From Mermis nigrescens (taxonomy: Eukaryota; Nematoda; Enoplea; Mermithida; Mermithidae), in NCBI GenBank assembly GCA_036768485.1, contig JAVLUZ010000142.1:16770298-16834297 (forward strand): a stretch of 64,000 nucleotides of DNA. The letters are read 5' to 3'. Shown here piece after piece: positions 32,559 to 44,457 of the stretch. Numbering within the stretch: the stretch's first letter is position 1; each line of letters opens with the position of its first letter. A program made the position numbers and the translations under genes. The notes beneath the pieces are model-generated. The model worked only from the letters and a program-made list of their open reading frames with translations, ran no database searches and was not told the DNA's origin.

Positions 32559-34101
32559 CGCACACCAGTTACCAGGGTAGAGCAAGCATTAAAGAAACTG
32601 CTCAAGGAAGAAGGTCTGGACAAAGAGGTAAAAATCAAAGAAGGCTGCAAAGCACCGCATATCTATGGTTTACCAAAGATACACAAGCCAGGAGTACCAC
32701 TTAGACCGATTGTCAGTTGCATTGGGACAACTATACATCCTCTGTCAAAATATCTGGTTAAGATACTTAACCCACTGCAGCAGAACATTGCCAGCTCATT
32801 GAAGAACAGCAACGACTTTGTGGCTAAAATAGAACCAATGGTAATACAGGAAAATACACGGCTAGTCAGCCTAGACGTTGTGAGCCTCTTCACAAGTGTC
32901 CCAACTCAGTTGGCCATAGAATGTGTATTGAATCTGCCTAGACAGGATATTACCTTAGCACAAAGAACAACTATGAGTGCTGAGGTCGTTGCCAAACTGG
33001 TAGAATATTGTGTCAGGAGTACTTACTTTCAGCTTGGGAAATATTATTACCAGCAAGTAGATGGTATGTCCATGGGTTCACCATTGTCACCAGTACTGTG
33101 CAACCTGTTCATGAATGATTTAGAAAAACAGGCACTGCAAACAGCACCATATAAACCTACAATAAGGCTCAGGTACGTTGATGACACATTCATCTTGTGG
33201 GATCATGGAGATCGGGAGTTAGAAGCTTTCCTCCAGCACATGAATAGTCAAAATCTTGCTATTCAGTTTACCATGGAGAAGGAGGTGGAAGGCACACGGC
33301 CTTTCCTGGATGTACTTAGTTAAGAGATCCCATGACCATCTAGAGACATCAGTGTACCGTAAGCCAACACATACAGGTCAATACCTAAACTACCAGTCGA
33401 ACCATCAGAAATGCACAAAGGCAGGTATAGTTAGAGGAATGGCCATGAGATGTAGGAGTATATGCCAAACAAATCACAGTAAAGAAGGTGAACATCAGAA
33501 AATACTTAAGGAGTTTCAAGCTAATGGATACCCTGGCCCATTAATTCAAAGAGCCCTACAACTTGCACCCTCAAGGGGTGATGCAACTAACTACATTGCA
33601 ACAGCAGTAGTACCATTTAGTGGGGCATTAACCATGAAGCTTAAGCGAGTGTGCAAAACATATGGAGTGCGCCTTGTGGCAAAGAGTGGAGACACCATCA
33701 GAAAAAGACTACAAAGTGTTGCCCCAAAGAGACCCTTAGATCTACGGCAGGGCATAGTGTATAAAGTACCACTACAATGTGGGAAGGAGTACATTGGGGA
33801 AACTGGTAGAAGTCTTAAGAAAAGACTTGGGGAACATAGGAGTGCACTAAGGAATTTGAAAGAAGAACGGAGTGGGGTTGCTGAACACTGCATAGCATGT
33901 GGGTGTAGACCAGATTTCAAGCATACATCAATACTCGCAGAAGAAAGCAATGGGTACCGTAGGAAAATACGGGAGACCCTGGAGATGGAGAGGGCTAGTG
34001 AGCAGAATGTCGGTTCAAGAAGTATTGAGATCAGTCGTATATGGAATAGAGCCCTATTGAGGAGAATACACCATGTGGAGAGGCCCTTGGCCCCAGACTA
34101 A
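32559..34101 (+). pseudogene. Penelope reverse transcriptase/GIY-YIG endonuclease, one frameshift
   Basis: The frame is open from 32559 to 33323, then shifts once near 33305-33325 and continues to 34101. RT landmarks: HIYGLPKIHKPGVPLRPIVS, motif A LVSLDVVSLFTSVP, motif B MGSPLSPVLCNLF, motif C RYVDDTFI. After FLDV and the YRKPTHTGQYLNY segment the C-terminal GIY-YIG nuclease follows: GIVYKVPLQCGKEYIGETG, then LKKRLGEHR. This RT-plus-nuclease pair defines Penelope-like elements, which copy RNA at a nick made by their own nuclease. The N-terminal part is missing. One frameshift makes the copy inactive. Confidence 0.92.
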
Positions 34102-34158
34102 AAATATTATTATGTTACTTTAAAAGGAACAAATAATATTATACAACTGGCCCAGTGA

Positions 34159-34232
34159 AGCTCAGTTGGTAAAACCACAGACTCTAGAAATAAATGATAC
34201 TTAGCTGTAAGGTTCGATTCCTGGTGCTCCAC
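34159..34232 (+). tRNA. tRNA-like segment in the Penelope 3' region
   Basis: AGCTCAGTTGGT (34159-34170) matches a tRNA A box and GGTTCGATTCC (34211-34221) a perfect B box, followed by CTGGTGCTCCA. The 5' acceptor strand pairs poorly, so it is tRNA-derived (SINE-like) rather than a working tRNA. Confidence 0.5.
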
Positions 34233-34248
34233 AACTTCTTATATTCTG

Positions 34249-34303
34249 TAAGAGCCTGACGACGACGGTAGGTTAACTGTCGAAATGTTGCGTATTATTC
34301 TTA
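34249..34303 (+). ncRNA. Hammerhead-like ribozyme motif
   Basis: Core box CTGACGA (34256-34262) and GAAA (34282-34285) frame a 6-bp stem II (GACGGT/ACTGTC, 34264-34269 with 34276-34281, one G-T pair). A very short stem III (ATG/CGT, 34285-34287 with 34291-34293) precedes a cleavage-type GTA. Stem I is TAAGA/TCTTA (34249-34253 with 34299-34303) with an internal loop. Penelope-like elements are known to carry minimal hammerheads. An extra C before stem II and the mismatches next to the core make activity uncertain. Confidence 0.5.
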
Positions 34304-34350
34304 ACATTGTATTGTACCTACGGGTTTGAATAAAGCATTACTATTATTTT

Positions 34351-35863
34351 ATGTGACTGCCAATAGGCCAAAAATACACTTTCTTTTTGGACTAAAGATT
34401 GATTGCGAAAAATTAATTGGTACAATGTTAAAGCTGAATTGCGACGGAAGTCCAGAAATTTTCGGAAGGGTTGAACAAATGCCAAAAATTATGTACAAGG
34501 GTCAAAAACACCATTTTTCAATTCTTCTTCATTTATTGGCATCAGACATTGTAGAAAAACGAAAAAAATTGAAATTTAATCCTAAGTCCTAAAGGGACGT
34601 TCTGAACTTTAGAGAATCCAGAAATAGATTCTGTTACCTCTGAAGCCCCCATTCATGTGCATAAGAGGAATGAACACAGCCGGAATCACACTAAGAAATG
34701 GGGGAGTAAGATTGTTTTTAGATTCCTTCTTGTAACTGCTTAATTAAGGCAAGGGAGTATTTTTTAAATTTCAAGTGCATAACACATTGTGACGTGTGTT
34801 GCGTGAGATAGACCGGAAAAAAGTGACGAACCGAATAAAACTAGTGCATTGGTCGCAGTTGATTCAATTAAGATGTTGGTACATGATGATGGTACATAAT
34901 ATATATATGTACATTATCTAATAAAACTTATTATTATGCTTAAATTTATCTGATAGCTTATCTAAAAAAATGGGAGAAAGCAAAGCCTTCTCGAAATTTC
35001 TTAGATTAAGAGCAAAATTAGAACGGAGTCGGGGGACAGAAACAAGCATATTTTTCTGACGCAAAAGATAACAGTTTCCGTTATCCACTTCTTTTGTATA
35101 CCAATCGCTTTAAAATATGATCAGCATCAAAGCCGATATAATTAATTTTCATTTCTCACACGGTAAAATAAGTTGAAAAACAAAACAGCCAAGAGACGGA
35201 AAAACAAGTTTTGAAAAACAAAAAATCCGAGAACGAAAAACAGCTTAAGTAAACGATTCACGCGCTGCACGTTTGCCTCTCTGACACAGTTAAGCGAGAA
35301 AAATAAAAAACACGTGAAAACAGTGTGAATTATGATTAATAAATCATGCCGTTTCCAAGTAATTTTAATGCGAAAGCGATTTTAGAAAGTTCGTATTTCG
35401 AAGAAGACTAAATAAAAAGGATAACTCGTTCTTGTTGCAAGATAAGCATTTTCTTGAAAAAAACGATTTGCCTTTTACGTATACGGGTACTAATATACAC
35501 GACGAAAAGCAATTGTTAAACTTTGCGTATTTGATTGCCCGAAATCGAATAATGCATTATCTAGCGGGTATAAAAGAGTTATAATATATTATACTTAAAA
35601 CTGTCGCTCGAATAATAACTTTTATCCTTGAAATTTAAGCATGTCTGAAGAAAATGTTATAAAGAAATTTATACTATGCATCTGTGTCCTAGGTTTGTAC
35701 ATTCGAAATTTCTCTCATTTTCGCTTTTTACTCTGTTAATTTTATTATTATTAATTTATTACAGGATTAGAGTGGACTACAATTTAATTTTTATCAGCTT
35801 AAATAAAAATCAAGGCCGCAAATATTCATAAATTTTTCATATTTGTGACCGCACATGCACTTA
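34351..35863. other. Non-coding; short match to copy A
   Basis: 34915-35075 matches 17290-17460 in the same orientation. 34440-34590 faintly resembles the MITE family. No gene recognised. Confidence 0.45.
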
Positions 35864-36034
35864 TAGTCTATTTCACATAAATTTGGGAATAAATTTTATA
35901 AAAAATTTTTGAAAGTAAGCCGACGGATTACGATAATTATATATCAAATAAATGCTATAATCGTAATTCGTTTGTCGGCTTATTGTCGGACATACTTCTT
36001 AAAATTTATGCCATAACTTGTGTGAAACAGACTA
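35864..36034. mobile_element. 171-bp palindromic MITE
   Basis: Ends TAGTCTATTTCACA and TGTGAAACAGACTA form inverted repeats, and the inner 'gccgacggattacgataatt' / 'cgtaattcgtttgtcggc' segment is also inverted, so nearly the whole unit folds back. Ends resemble the outer element at 27808-29168. TA flanks are possible. Confidence 0.65.
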
Positions 36035-36404
36035 CAGGGGATTTTGGGTCAAGAAGCAGAACGAGGGACGAGAAAGCTTCCCGGGAAAAGGCGACCTATT
36101 ATTCAGAGGAAATACAAACGAACTTTTCCAAACATGGTGCAAAAGTGCCAAAACTGATAAAGTGTAGCTTAGCCATCACCGTGTATTCGTGATTAATAGA
36201 CTTAACAAATGATTTTAACAGCCTAGTCTCACCTGGTCTCAAAAGTTGCATTTTTATACGACAATTTGTGGCACACACATGTACATATATCTTTCTAGGT
36301 AGTTGTTAGGTGGTTTCGGAAAGATCTATGCTAAACTATGAGCATTTATTAGAGAATTTCAAAAAACTCGATGTGGATTGGTAATTTTTATTCTATACTC
36401 ATTT
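36035..36404. other. No gene recognised
   Basis: No similarity to the long repeat and no supported feature. Confidence 0.4.
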
Positions 36405-39400
36405 ATGCTTGTGAATTGGGGGGGGGGCGCAGATAGAAGATAATTTTGGGATTGTGGACCTCGAGAAAAGCAAAGTTTTCCGGGAAAAAGACAAAATTAA
36501 TACCAAAACTAACGAAAATCACAGCTGTCTTACGACAATACCTTGAAATCTACCAGAAACTGTCAACTAAGCCAATTTTATCGCTGATTTAGTATTAATA
36601 CCGATTCGCAAGGCCATTTTAGCTCAGATAAGCTCTCCAGTCGACCATTAAGTTCTCAAAAAAATTCAAAATATATTGTTTTATATTAATTACTACGTTG
36701 TACCGGGAAATGTGTTGATGTAGTTTCTGCGCCAAATTTAGATCATTTTAGTTTAATAATTGATGTCATCCGCCAGGACGGACTAACCCACAGAGGGCTC
36801 ATGTTAACCAGTCCAGCCAGACCACATTTCGACTATTTTGACATTTTAAAATACGTGCAGAGTAATAATTCGGCAGCATTGATAGCTTAACAAAAGCTTT
36901 AGGGCGAAGACGATCAAAAAAGTTAAAGGATTACTTTATAAACAAAGGTACGTTTACTTAGCCTGGGCTTGGAACAAAATCTAAAAAAAATTCCAAGTGG
37001 AACATGTTAGACGAACATAATTAAACTTTTTGGCACTTTTCCGGCGAATCTGCCTCATTAGAGACCCCAAAATTTCGTTGTTGTCAATCTGTATGTGTAT
37101 CCTGCTTAGCATATTTGACCTGCAATAAAACTAAGACTAGAAGAAACCCTCGCGTAATTTTTGTAACAAAAGGTGAATATTGTTTCGAGCTGCAAAATCA
37201 TGATAGCAATAAGAATAGAGCACATAAGTCGTATTAGCAAGAAAGGAACGAGAAGAAGGCTGCTATTGGACCTTTTTGAAGAAAATGAAATAAAGTATCG
37301 GCTTTACTAACTCTTTAATACAAAAATATATATCCATTTATATTAAGCAATAAAATTATATAGTTTCTCAACGCGCACAGAAATACGATTGACTTACATC
37401 ATTCTTTGCCTAAGCTCTGTCTGATTTTATAAGCTTTCTGCTCGTGAAATAATAAAAAATAAATAAAACCTGAGCTGGTCGACTGTCTCGATTTTTCATG
37501 ATTTAAATCGTAAAATTGATAAGCAGATGAATAAAACGTCTAGACAGATGTGATCAGCATACTACGCATTTAAAGTTAAGACGATGTTTTCTCAAAATCT
37601 CATCACACTAATGTGCGTTTGCGTTTTTTCCTATACATGAACTATGCACCTAAATTTTGAAGTTATGTGTAGTGCACACTCTGGTTTAGGAAAGCGTAGT
37701 AGAAAAGCATATTGAGACATGTGGTCTGCAAAATTAATGTTGAATTAAAATTTAGCAAAATATTCCTTAGACTATGTCTTTGGCTAAATTTTATGCCTTT
37801 TTGTTGATAGGATTCAATTTTTGGATATTTTTGCTCGTACATTTATGTTCTTTATAAAATATTTGGTGTTCTTCAGACCTCTGTGACTAAGTGCACCCTT
37901 CTCTCGATTGAAAACAGAAAAAATTTTGTGCTGAAAACAATCAAAGTTAATGTGAGCAATAGACGGAAATCACAACCTTCTAGTTTTTATGCTATTTTTA
38001 GCATTTATATATCTTTTTAGGTCATTTAAGATCAGTAAAGTCCGTCATTTAAGCTTAAGCGAGACTGATTTGATTATGGTCCTATGTATTATAAGCTTTT
38101 TGAATTTGTTTTTATTTGTTGCTATTTTTATTTTTTTAAAGTTTTTTCGAAGTTCTGGAATCCACCGTATCCCTGAATGTACGTACATTTTTGTACAAAT
38201 ACAATCGCGTTGCAGGATTGGCAACACCCTTTTTGCATTCGATACTAGCTGAGCTGCCTGGCGTTGCCCGGGCTGAACTTAGGCCTGATAGCTATATCGA
38301 ATTGAGATGTCTCTTGTATTTTTTATTTTTTGGGACTTTTGATGTTTTTGGGATATTTCTAAAAAAATTTTTTGGTAAAAACCATATTTTTTTGGATTTT
38401 TTAAAAATGTTTTTGTCAATCATTTTTTGATCAAATCCATGTTTTTGACGTTAAAGAATGATTTTGAAAATTCTTTAGCCGAAATCATATTTTTGATGTT
38501 TTGGGATGTAATAGAAATTTTTTTCGATCAAGCCCATATTTTTCATGGTCAAACCATATTTTCGATGTTTTAAAAATTTATTGTTTGTTGTAGCAAAGGG
38601 TGTCACATATCACGTGATATCTTATATCACTCATATGTTATAGCAAAGGGTATCTCCTATCTTATATCACTGTATATTATGGCACAGACAGGGTATCTTA
38701 TATCACATCATTGTACCTTATAGCATTGCCCAGCTTGTGGCATTATGTAGGCTATATTACGTCCGATCCTATGTTATAACGCACGCAGCGGCAAAAGTAC
38801 CGTAACCCGAAAATAGTGTAAACTTAATTATTTCCGATTTTCGAAATCTGGTTTTAAAATCAGTCAGTATGCGAATTTGGGTTCTTTGAGATCATTGAAG
38901 TACACAATTTGATTCTGAAGGCTATTTAAGCTAAACCCTCAGCCGGACAGGTTGCGACAACAGAAAATCTGCTTTAACAGCTACTACTGCATTCAAAATG
39001 CATTCATAAAAACTGAATAAAAATTAAATTTAGCTTTCAGTGTCTGCAATTTAAATAAAGATTTTCACGAGCTGCAATAATGTTTGGCGATAAAAGTGAA
39101 GAAGTTTAAGATAAATATTGCATAACGATAATCCTATTTGCCTCCCTGCTCCTCTAATTTGCGACTGAGACTTTGAAATAATAAGGAAATCTAGTCTTGA
39201 GCACCGAAGGATCACATATTTTTCCGATAAGGCTTATTTATTCTTTTTCATAAATGTGCGTTTATTAAAGGGAATAATTTAGAATTAATGCTAGTCCAAA
39301 ATGTCAAGTCTACTGAAAAGCATCTTTTTTAGCAAAAAAACACGTAAAACTTTCTCTGTAAATGTAAATTGGAAGGCACATAGAAAATAATCAATAATGA

Positions 39401-40377
39401 AATTCATCATTTTTGTGAATTCGATGCTTTGGCTGCGCTATGTGCCGCTTTTTTCCTGGTTTTAAGGACATGTTTATGAATAAGTGTATGGCTCATTAGA
39501 ATTGCATAAATATTTTCTTAGTAAATGACTTTCAATAAAAAGGATAATTGGCTGATAAAGCCTAATTAATAAAGGATGAGTCGGATTCTTACTTCTAATA
39601 TTACAAGGAACATTCTAAAAAAATTGAACTTTAGTAATACTCTAGAATTGAAGGTAATTTTCAGTGTAAACTTCACACAACTACTGGGTCTAAAGAAATT
39701 TAATAATCAGATTAGGAATCCTCACATTACGTAAACATTTTGAAAAAAAAATTTTATATTTTAAAATGTTCTTAGAGCGAAAAAATTTTGTAGTGTAAAC
39801 TTTGCAGTTCTACAATAAATCAAAAGAGTAAACTTCACACAATTGATGGTTTCAGTGAAAACTGACATTCACATTCATAATCCTGACGTTACAGAGAACA
39901 TTTAGAAAAAATTTATGTTTTGCAATGCTCTGGAAGTAAAATGAATCTTCAGTGTAAACTTTACACATTGAGAATCACTTAATATTCAGCGTAATTAATT
40001 GCGCTCACGTGCACGCGTGATCCTCGATGTATAGTACATTTTTTATAATTAGGATAATGCTTCAATCCATATCGGGTGAACTTGACAGAGAAAAAGCTAA
40101 CAAAATCATCTTTTGCACCACAAACTTGGAACTTCACACTTTCAAAATAATTCAGCATAAAGTGTGGAGAAACGCGACCAGGTGCAATGTGTAACCATTG
40201 AAATATACTCCATTTATAAGATAATTTACCCCCATTCAATTTATAGGCGGAGTAGCGGACGAGGCATAAATAGACAAAAGCCGTTCTTTAATTCAGAGTT
40301 CAAAACTTTCATCATTCGGAATAACTCTGCATTGAGTTCAAGAAACACGTCAAGTGCGATGTGAATGTCTTAGAACG
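36405..40377 (-). repeat. Long non-coding repeat, copy B (reverse)
   Basis: Reverse-oriented match of 13000-17280 plus the tandem units (39590-39970 for the ~130-160-bp unit). The segment 38242-38845 is foreign and replaces about 240 bp present in copy C (about 55772-56010). Confidence 0.65.
38242..38845 (+). repeat. Interspersed repeat 'TACTAGCTGAGCTGCC', copy 2
   Basis: Near-parallel to 29296-29915, inserted into copy B of the long repeat with loss of target sequence. Confidence 0.75.
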
Positions 40378-40379
40378 TA

Positions 40380-41318
40380 CAGTAGTGTGCAAAAGTTTAG
40401 GTACACATTAAAAACGTGGTTAATTATTACGCGCAACTTTAAATGTCTATATTTACACGACAAAACTGTTTAGTCGAGTTTAAAGTAGCGTCTAAGACAA
40501 CTTTATCTGCTGATTTCAATCATGCAAGACTTACTCAATGCTGGTTAATCAGTTGCCGAGTTATATATGGGTCGAAAAAAGCTATTTCGCCTACAATGCG
40601 TGCTAGGATAGTATCCATGTCCGAAGACAGTAACTTGTCTGTGCGAGTCATCGTGGAACGACTGAGCATTAGTCCAAATGCAGTAGAATGCCCTAAAAAA
40701 GTATAGACTTTCGGGGGTCTTACGATGATTCTTCACGTTCTGGGCGACCTCCAAAAATTACTCGGCGTCAATTGCATATTCTGAAACGATTGTCACTCAA
40801 GTGATAGAAGAAATACTGCTCTGGACTTAAAAAATGAACTAGCATTAGGCGGTGTTAGCGTTTATCGTACTACAGTTAATGCTAGTTCATTTTTTGAAGT
40901 CCAAGCTAGTCCTCTTCTATCACTTAGTGACAATCATTCAAAATTGCACATTGACGCCAAATTACGGAGGTCGAACGTGAAGAATCATCGTAAGACCCGG
41001 AAGTCTGTACTTTTAGGGCATTCTACACTGCATTTGGACTAATATGATCCGATGCTCGCACACAGTTAATGTTGTCGGACATAGATATACCTAGCACACA
41101 TTGTAGGCGAAATGCTTTTTTTCGACCCATAATAACTTCGGCAACTGATTAACCACGTTGAATAAGTCTTACATGATTGATATCAGCAGATAAAGATGTT
41201 TTAGACGCTACTTTAAACTCGATGTAAACTGTTTTGGTCGTGTAAATATAGACCTTTAAAGTTGCACATAATAATTAACCACGTTTTAATGTGTACCTAA
41301 ACTTTTTGCACACTACTG
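40380..41318. mobile_element. 939-bp fold-back element from a Tc1/mariner 5' half
   Basis: Ends CAGTAGTGTGCAAAAGTT (left) and its inverse (right), flanked by TA at 40378-40379 and 41319-41320, the Tc1/mariner target. Two inverted arms of about 465 bp meet near 40850-40880. The left arm still encodes decayed Tc1 transposase N-terminal DNA-binding sequence (RARIVSMSEDSNLSVRVIVE, then SRSGRPPKIT); the right arm is its mirror image. No catalytic domain. It lies in the ~175-bp repeat array. Confidence 0.88.
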
Positions 41319-41320
41319 TA

Positions 41321-43420
41321 CTATTTCTTATAATACTTTGCGTTTTCTGATTTATTTCCAGGGCGATTGACAAATTGAAAGAAGTTCAAAACGTGTTTTT
41401 TTGCGTTTACCTCCAGCCGGCAGTAACTCCATATTGATCTTAAACACACGCGGTCAACTTCATCGTATAGCCCATTAACCATAATAATTTTCAATTAATA
41501 GGTTTTTTCGTGAACTTTTGAACAAAAAATTTGGCAGTCATAAACAAGTCGGTAACTGAACAAAAATGTGTCTTTTCACCCCCTGATTTTCACGCTTTTT
41601 ACACTGCCCCGTCAGATCTGAAGCGGAATTTTAAAAAAACGAAGAAACGTAAATTTTATGAGGCATTCACATAGATTTGAGTACATGCTGTAGGGAAAAA
41701 CACCAAAATTCGCTATACGTTATAACGTTACGCCAAAACTTTACACGCTAATTACATACTCGGTATTAAGTGTTAACAAAAACGAACAAACATATATCTA
41801 GAAACTTCTATCCTCTACAACTATACACTATTAAACTGCATGAGGCATTTACTGAGACTTGTGTACACGCTGCAGAACAAAACCATCAAAATTATCCACA
41901 AGTTATAAGATTACGACTAAACTTTACACGCTTCTAACGAACTCGATATCGAGTGTAAACAAAAATCTTGCCGAAAAGTGACAAATTCTATTCAAGAGTG
42001 CAAAGTTGTAATTCCTAAGGACATTTGTGTCCCATACTTCACCCTTTTTAAGATTCGATTATTCCCTGAAGGACCATGCGAGTGCAATTTGCTTTTATAG
42101 TAATCTGTCTTTTTACTCTTGCTTTTATTTTTTAAACATCAAATAGCGAAAAAGAGTAGGAGAAATTTTTGCATAAAATTCCAATGTTTTTAGATTTGTA
42201 GCATGGCCGATAGTAGGACGGGTGTAAATTAACTTTTTTTGATCCAAAAGGGCCTAAAAACTAGCCTAAATGTTGATGCAGCGTAAAAACTATGGTAATC
42301 CGTAGTTTCTGATTAATCTCAATTATTACGGACAAAACGAAAATTCAAGCGTTGAAAATGATCATTATATTCATCTAACTGCTTTACTAAAGCAGGAAAT
42401 GCTTCATTCGTTTCTGTTGCAGCATATCCCAGAAGGAGTTAGAATCCATAAATTATCACAAATATTACATGAACCAGCAAGATAGATTGCGCCGATTGAG
42501 CAAAAAAGGTGAATATACTTGGATTTATTTATTTCTAAGGGTGTAAAAGGAGAGTACTAGAGAAAATTTCGCTATACGCGCCAAAGCGGTAAATATGTGC
42601 TAAATAGTTAGACTTCCTCTAAACAACACAAAAATCGAAGTATATCCTGTGGCCTGTGAAAAATCGGGTTAGTCACAAAAGTTTTCGAACTTTATTGCAA
42701 AAGAGCATTGAACACTCTTTCATGACTATCAAATAATCAATAACTTATTTAGTTCATGAAATCTTGACTTTCCACAATGCTCTGGCGTACAGGATAATAA
42801 TGTAAACTTTATACCTCCATGGCCAACCTAATATCTTGCATAAAAACATCACGAAATTTTCTTTAAATTTTTCAAAATAAAGTAATCAGAGCCATCGTAA
42901 TGGAAATTACTACAGAAAATCTGCAGACGAGCGCACAGGCAGCAGAAAATAGATCGATTTTTGCGTTGTTCAGAGGAAGTTTAAGTGTTTAGCACATCTT
43001 TACGGCTTTTGCGCGTTTAGGAAAAATTGTTCTAGTCCCCTTCCTTTACATCCTAAGAATAAAGAAATCCAAGTATATTAACCTTTTTGCCCCATCAGAG
43101 CATTTTTTCTTGCTAGTATTCTACTTTTTCTTAGCATGATTTTTGTCCTTAAACACTACATTTTCATTACAAAAAAGGCAATCTAACTAACCTCAATAAG
43201 AAGGGAAAATCTATGTAAATGTGTCCGTTGGATTATAGAAAAAATCAGCGTAAATATTTTCTTAATGCCTTTCGAACCAGTAATGCTCGAGGAAAGTTAA
43301 ATCCAGAGCTTCCATAAGCAAAGATTAACGGCAACAGTTTTAATTTTTGCTTCAGCAGAAAGAAAGATAACAATGGTAGTCAGGAAATTTATTGGCATAA
43401 AATTTACGCTAATGACGTTT
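41321..43420 (-). repeat. Reverse ~175-bp repeat units and adjoining repeat
   Basis: 41330-42060 holds reverse units such as 'gggtgaaaagacac'-type sequence near 41571 and 'cgagtgtaaacaaaaa'-type words, matching 57540-58130. 42100-42320 matches 58160-58400. 42320-43420 has no recognised gene. Confidence 0.5.
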
Positions 43421-44449
43421 GTAACCTAATTAAAGTAAAACCCTGCATCGACGGAAAGAGCAAGCGAAAGCCAGGCATGGGAAAACAAACACATCAGTAT
43501 GTAAAACCAATGCAACGATGTGTCGGCCGCCAAAAATCATATGCAATTGAATTTCGCACGAAGACGCAACAAAAATTAATAGTCGAGCAAGACAACATGA
43601 ACGATTTTGGTCACAAATCAACAATCCGGTCAAAACCTCGTCAAGATAAGTATTTGGTTATTTGCAACTTTCCTGGTGAAAATTTTTATTAAAAAATTGA
43701 TGTACTTATTCTCCTAATGAAACTGTTTGCTATAAGGTCTATGCATAAGATAATTAATGACCCTTAAGTTTAGCAGGTGATTTATTTAAATAAAAGATTA
43801 TTAATTTCAACTTTAGCATTCAATTTTTTTAGCCAAGACAGAAGCCTTTGCAAAATTTGTTGATTAAACGCAATATATCCCTTTATAACAAAAAGGATGA
43901 GCTCCCGAAAAATTCAAATTTCGATGAAGCATTATGCTCAATACTTAAATTCAATCAAAGAACTTTAAATAGCGCGAAACACGAAGAAAATATAAAGATT
44001 TGTAGTAAACGCGTAAGTTTTTGAAACTGCTTTAGCCACTCTTAAATCAATCATTCAATTTCTTTCATTAAACGCGTGCTTATCGGGGGTAATTACATCT
44101 AAAATATCCAATGGTAGTGAATCGCCACAGCAAAATAAAATGGTCAGTGATATGATGACGATTATAGAGTATTTCATCTTGTTGTCAAGCAGACTTCAGG
44201 GGTGCAAATGCCGTGAAATTCTATTGTAAAAAATGTTTATGCAAAAAGTAACACTTTATGTACATATGCAAACGCAAATAAAAGCATGTAACAAATGTGA
44301 CCATTTATGATCGTGAATGGGGGGCGAAGATAAAAGAGAGATTCTGGGAGTGGGACCTCAAGAAAAGCAAAGTTTTTGGGAAAAAGACCAAATTAATACC
44401 GAAAACTAGCAAAAATCACAGCTTTCTTACGACAGTGCCTTGAAATCTG
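43421..44449 (-). repeat. Long non-coding repeat, copy D (first part)
   Basis: Parallels 53320-54092 closely, for example 'ttgcaactttcctg' at 43662 and 53348. No gene is supported in it. Confidence 0.65.
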
Positions 44450-44457
44450 CCAGAAAC

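Larger units (their letters stand above)
32559..34350 (+). mobile_element. Penelope-like element, 5'-truncated
   Basis: Reverse transcriptase plus GIY-YIG endonuclease, followed by a 3' region with a tRNA-like segment and a hammerhead-like motif. It begins abruptly at the (TAA)n tract and ends near 'gaataaagcattactattatt'. The 3' boundary is approximate. Confidence 0.88.
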
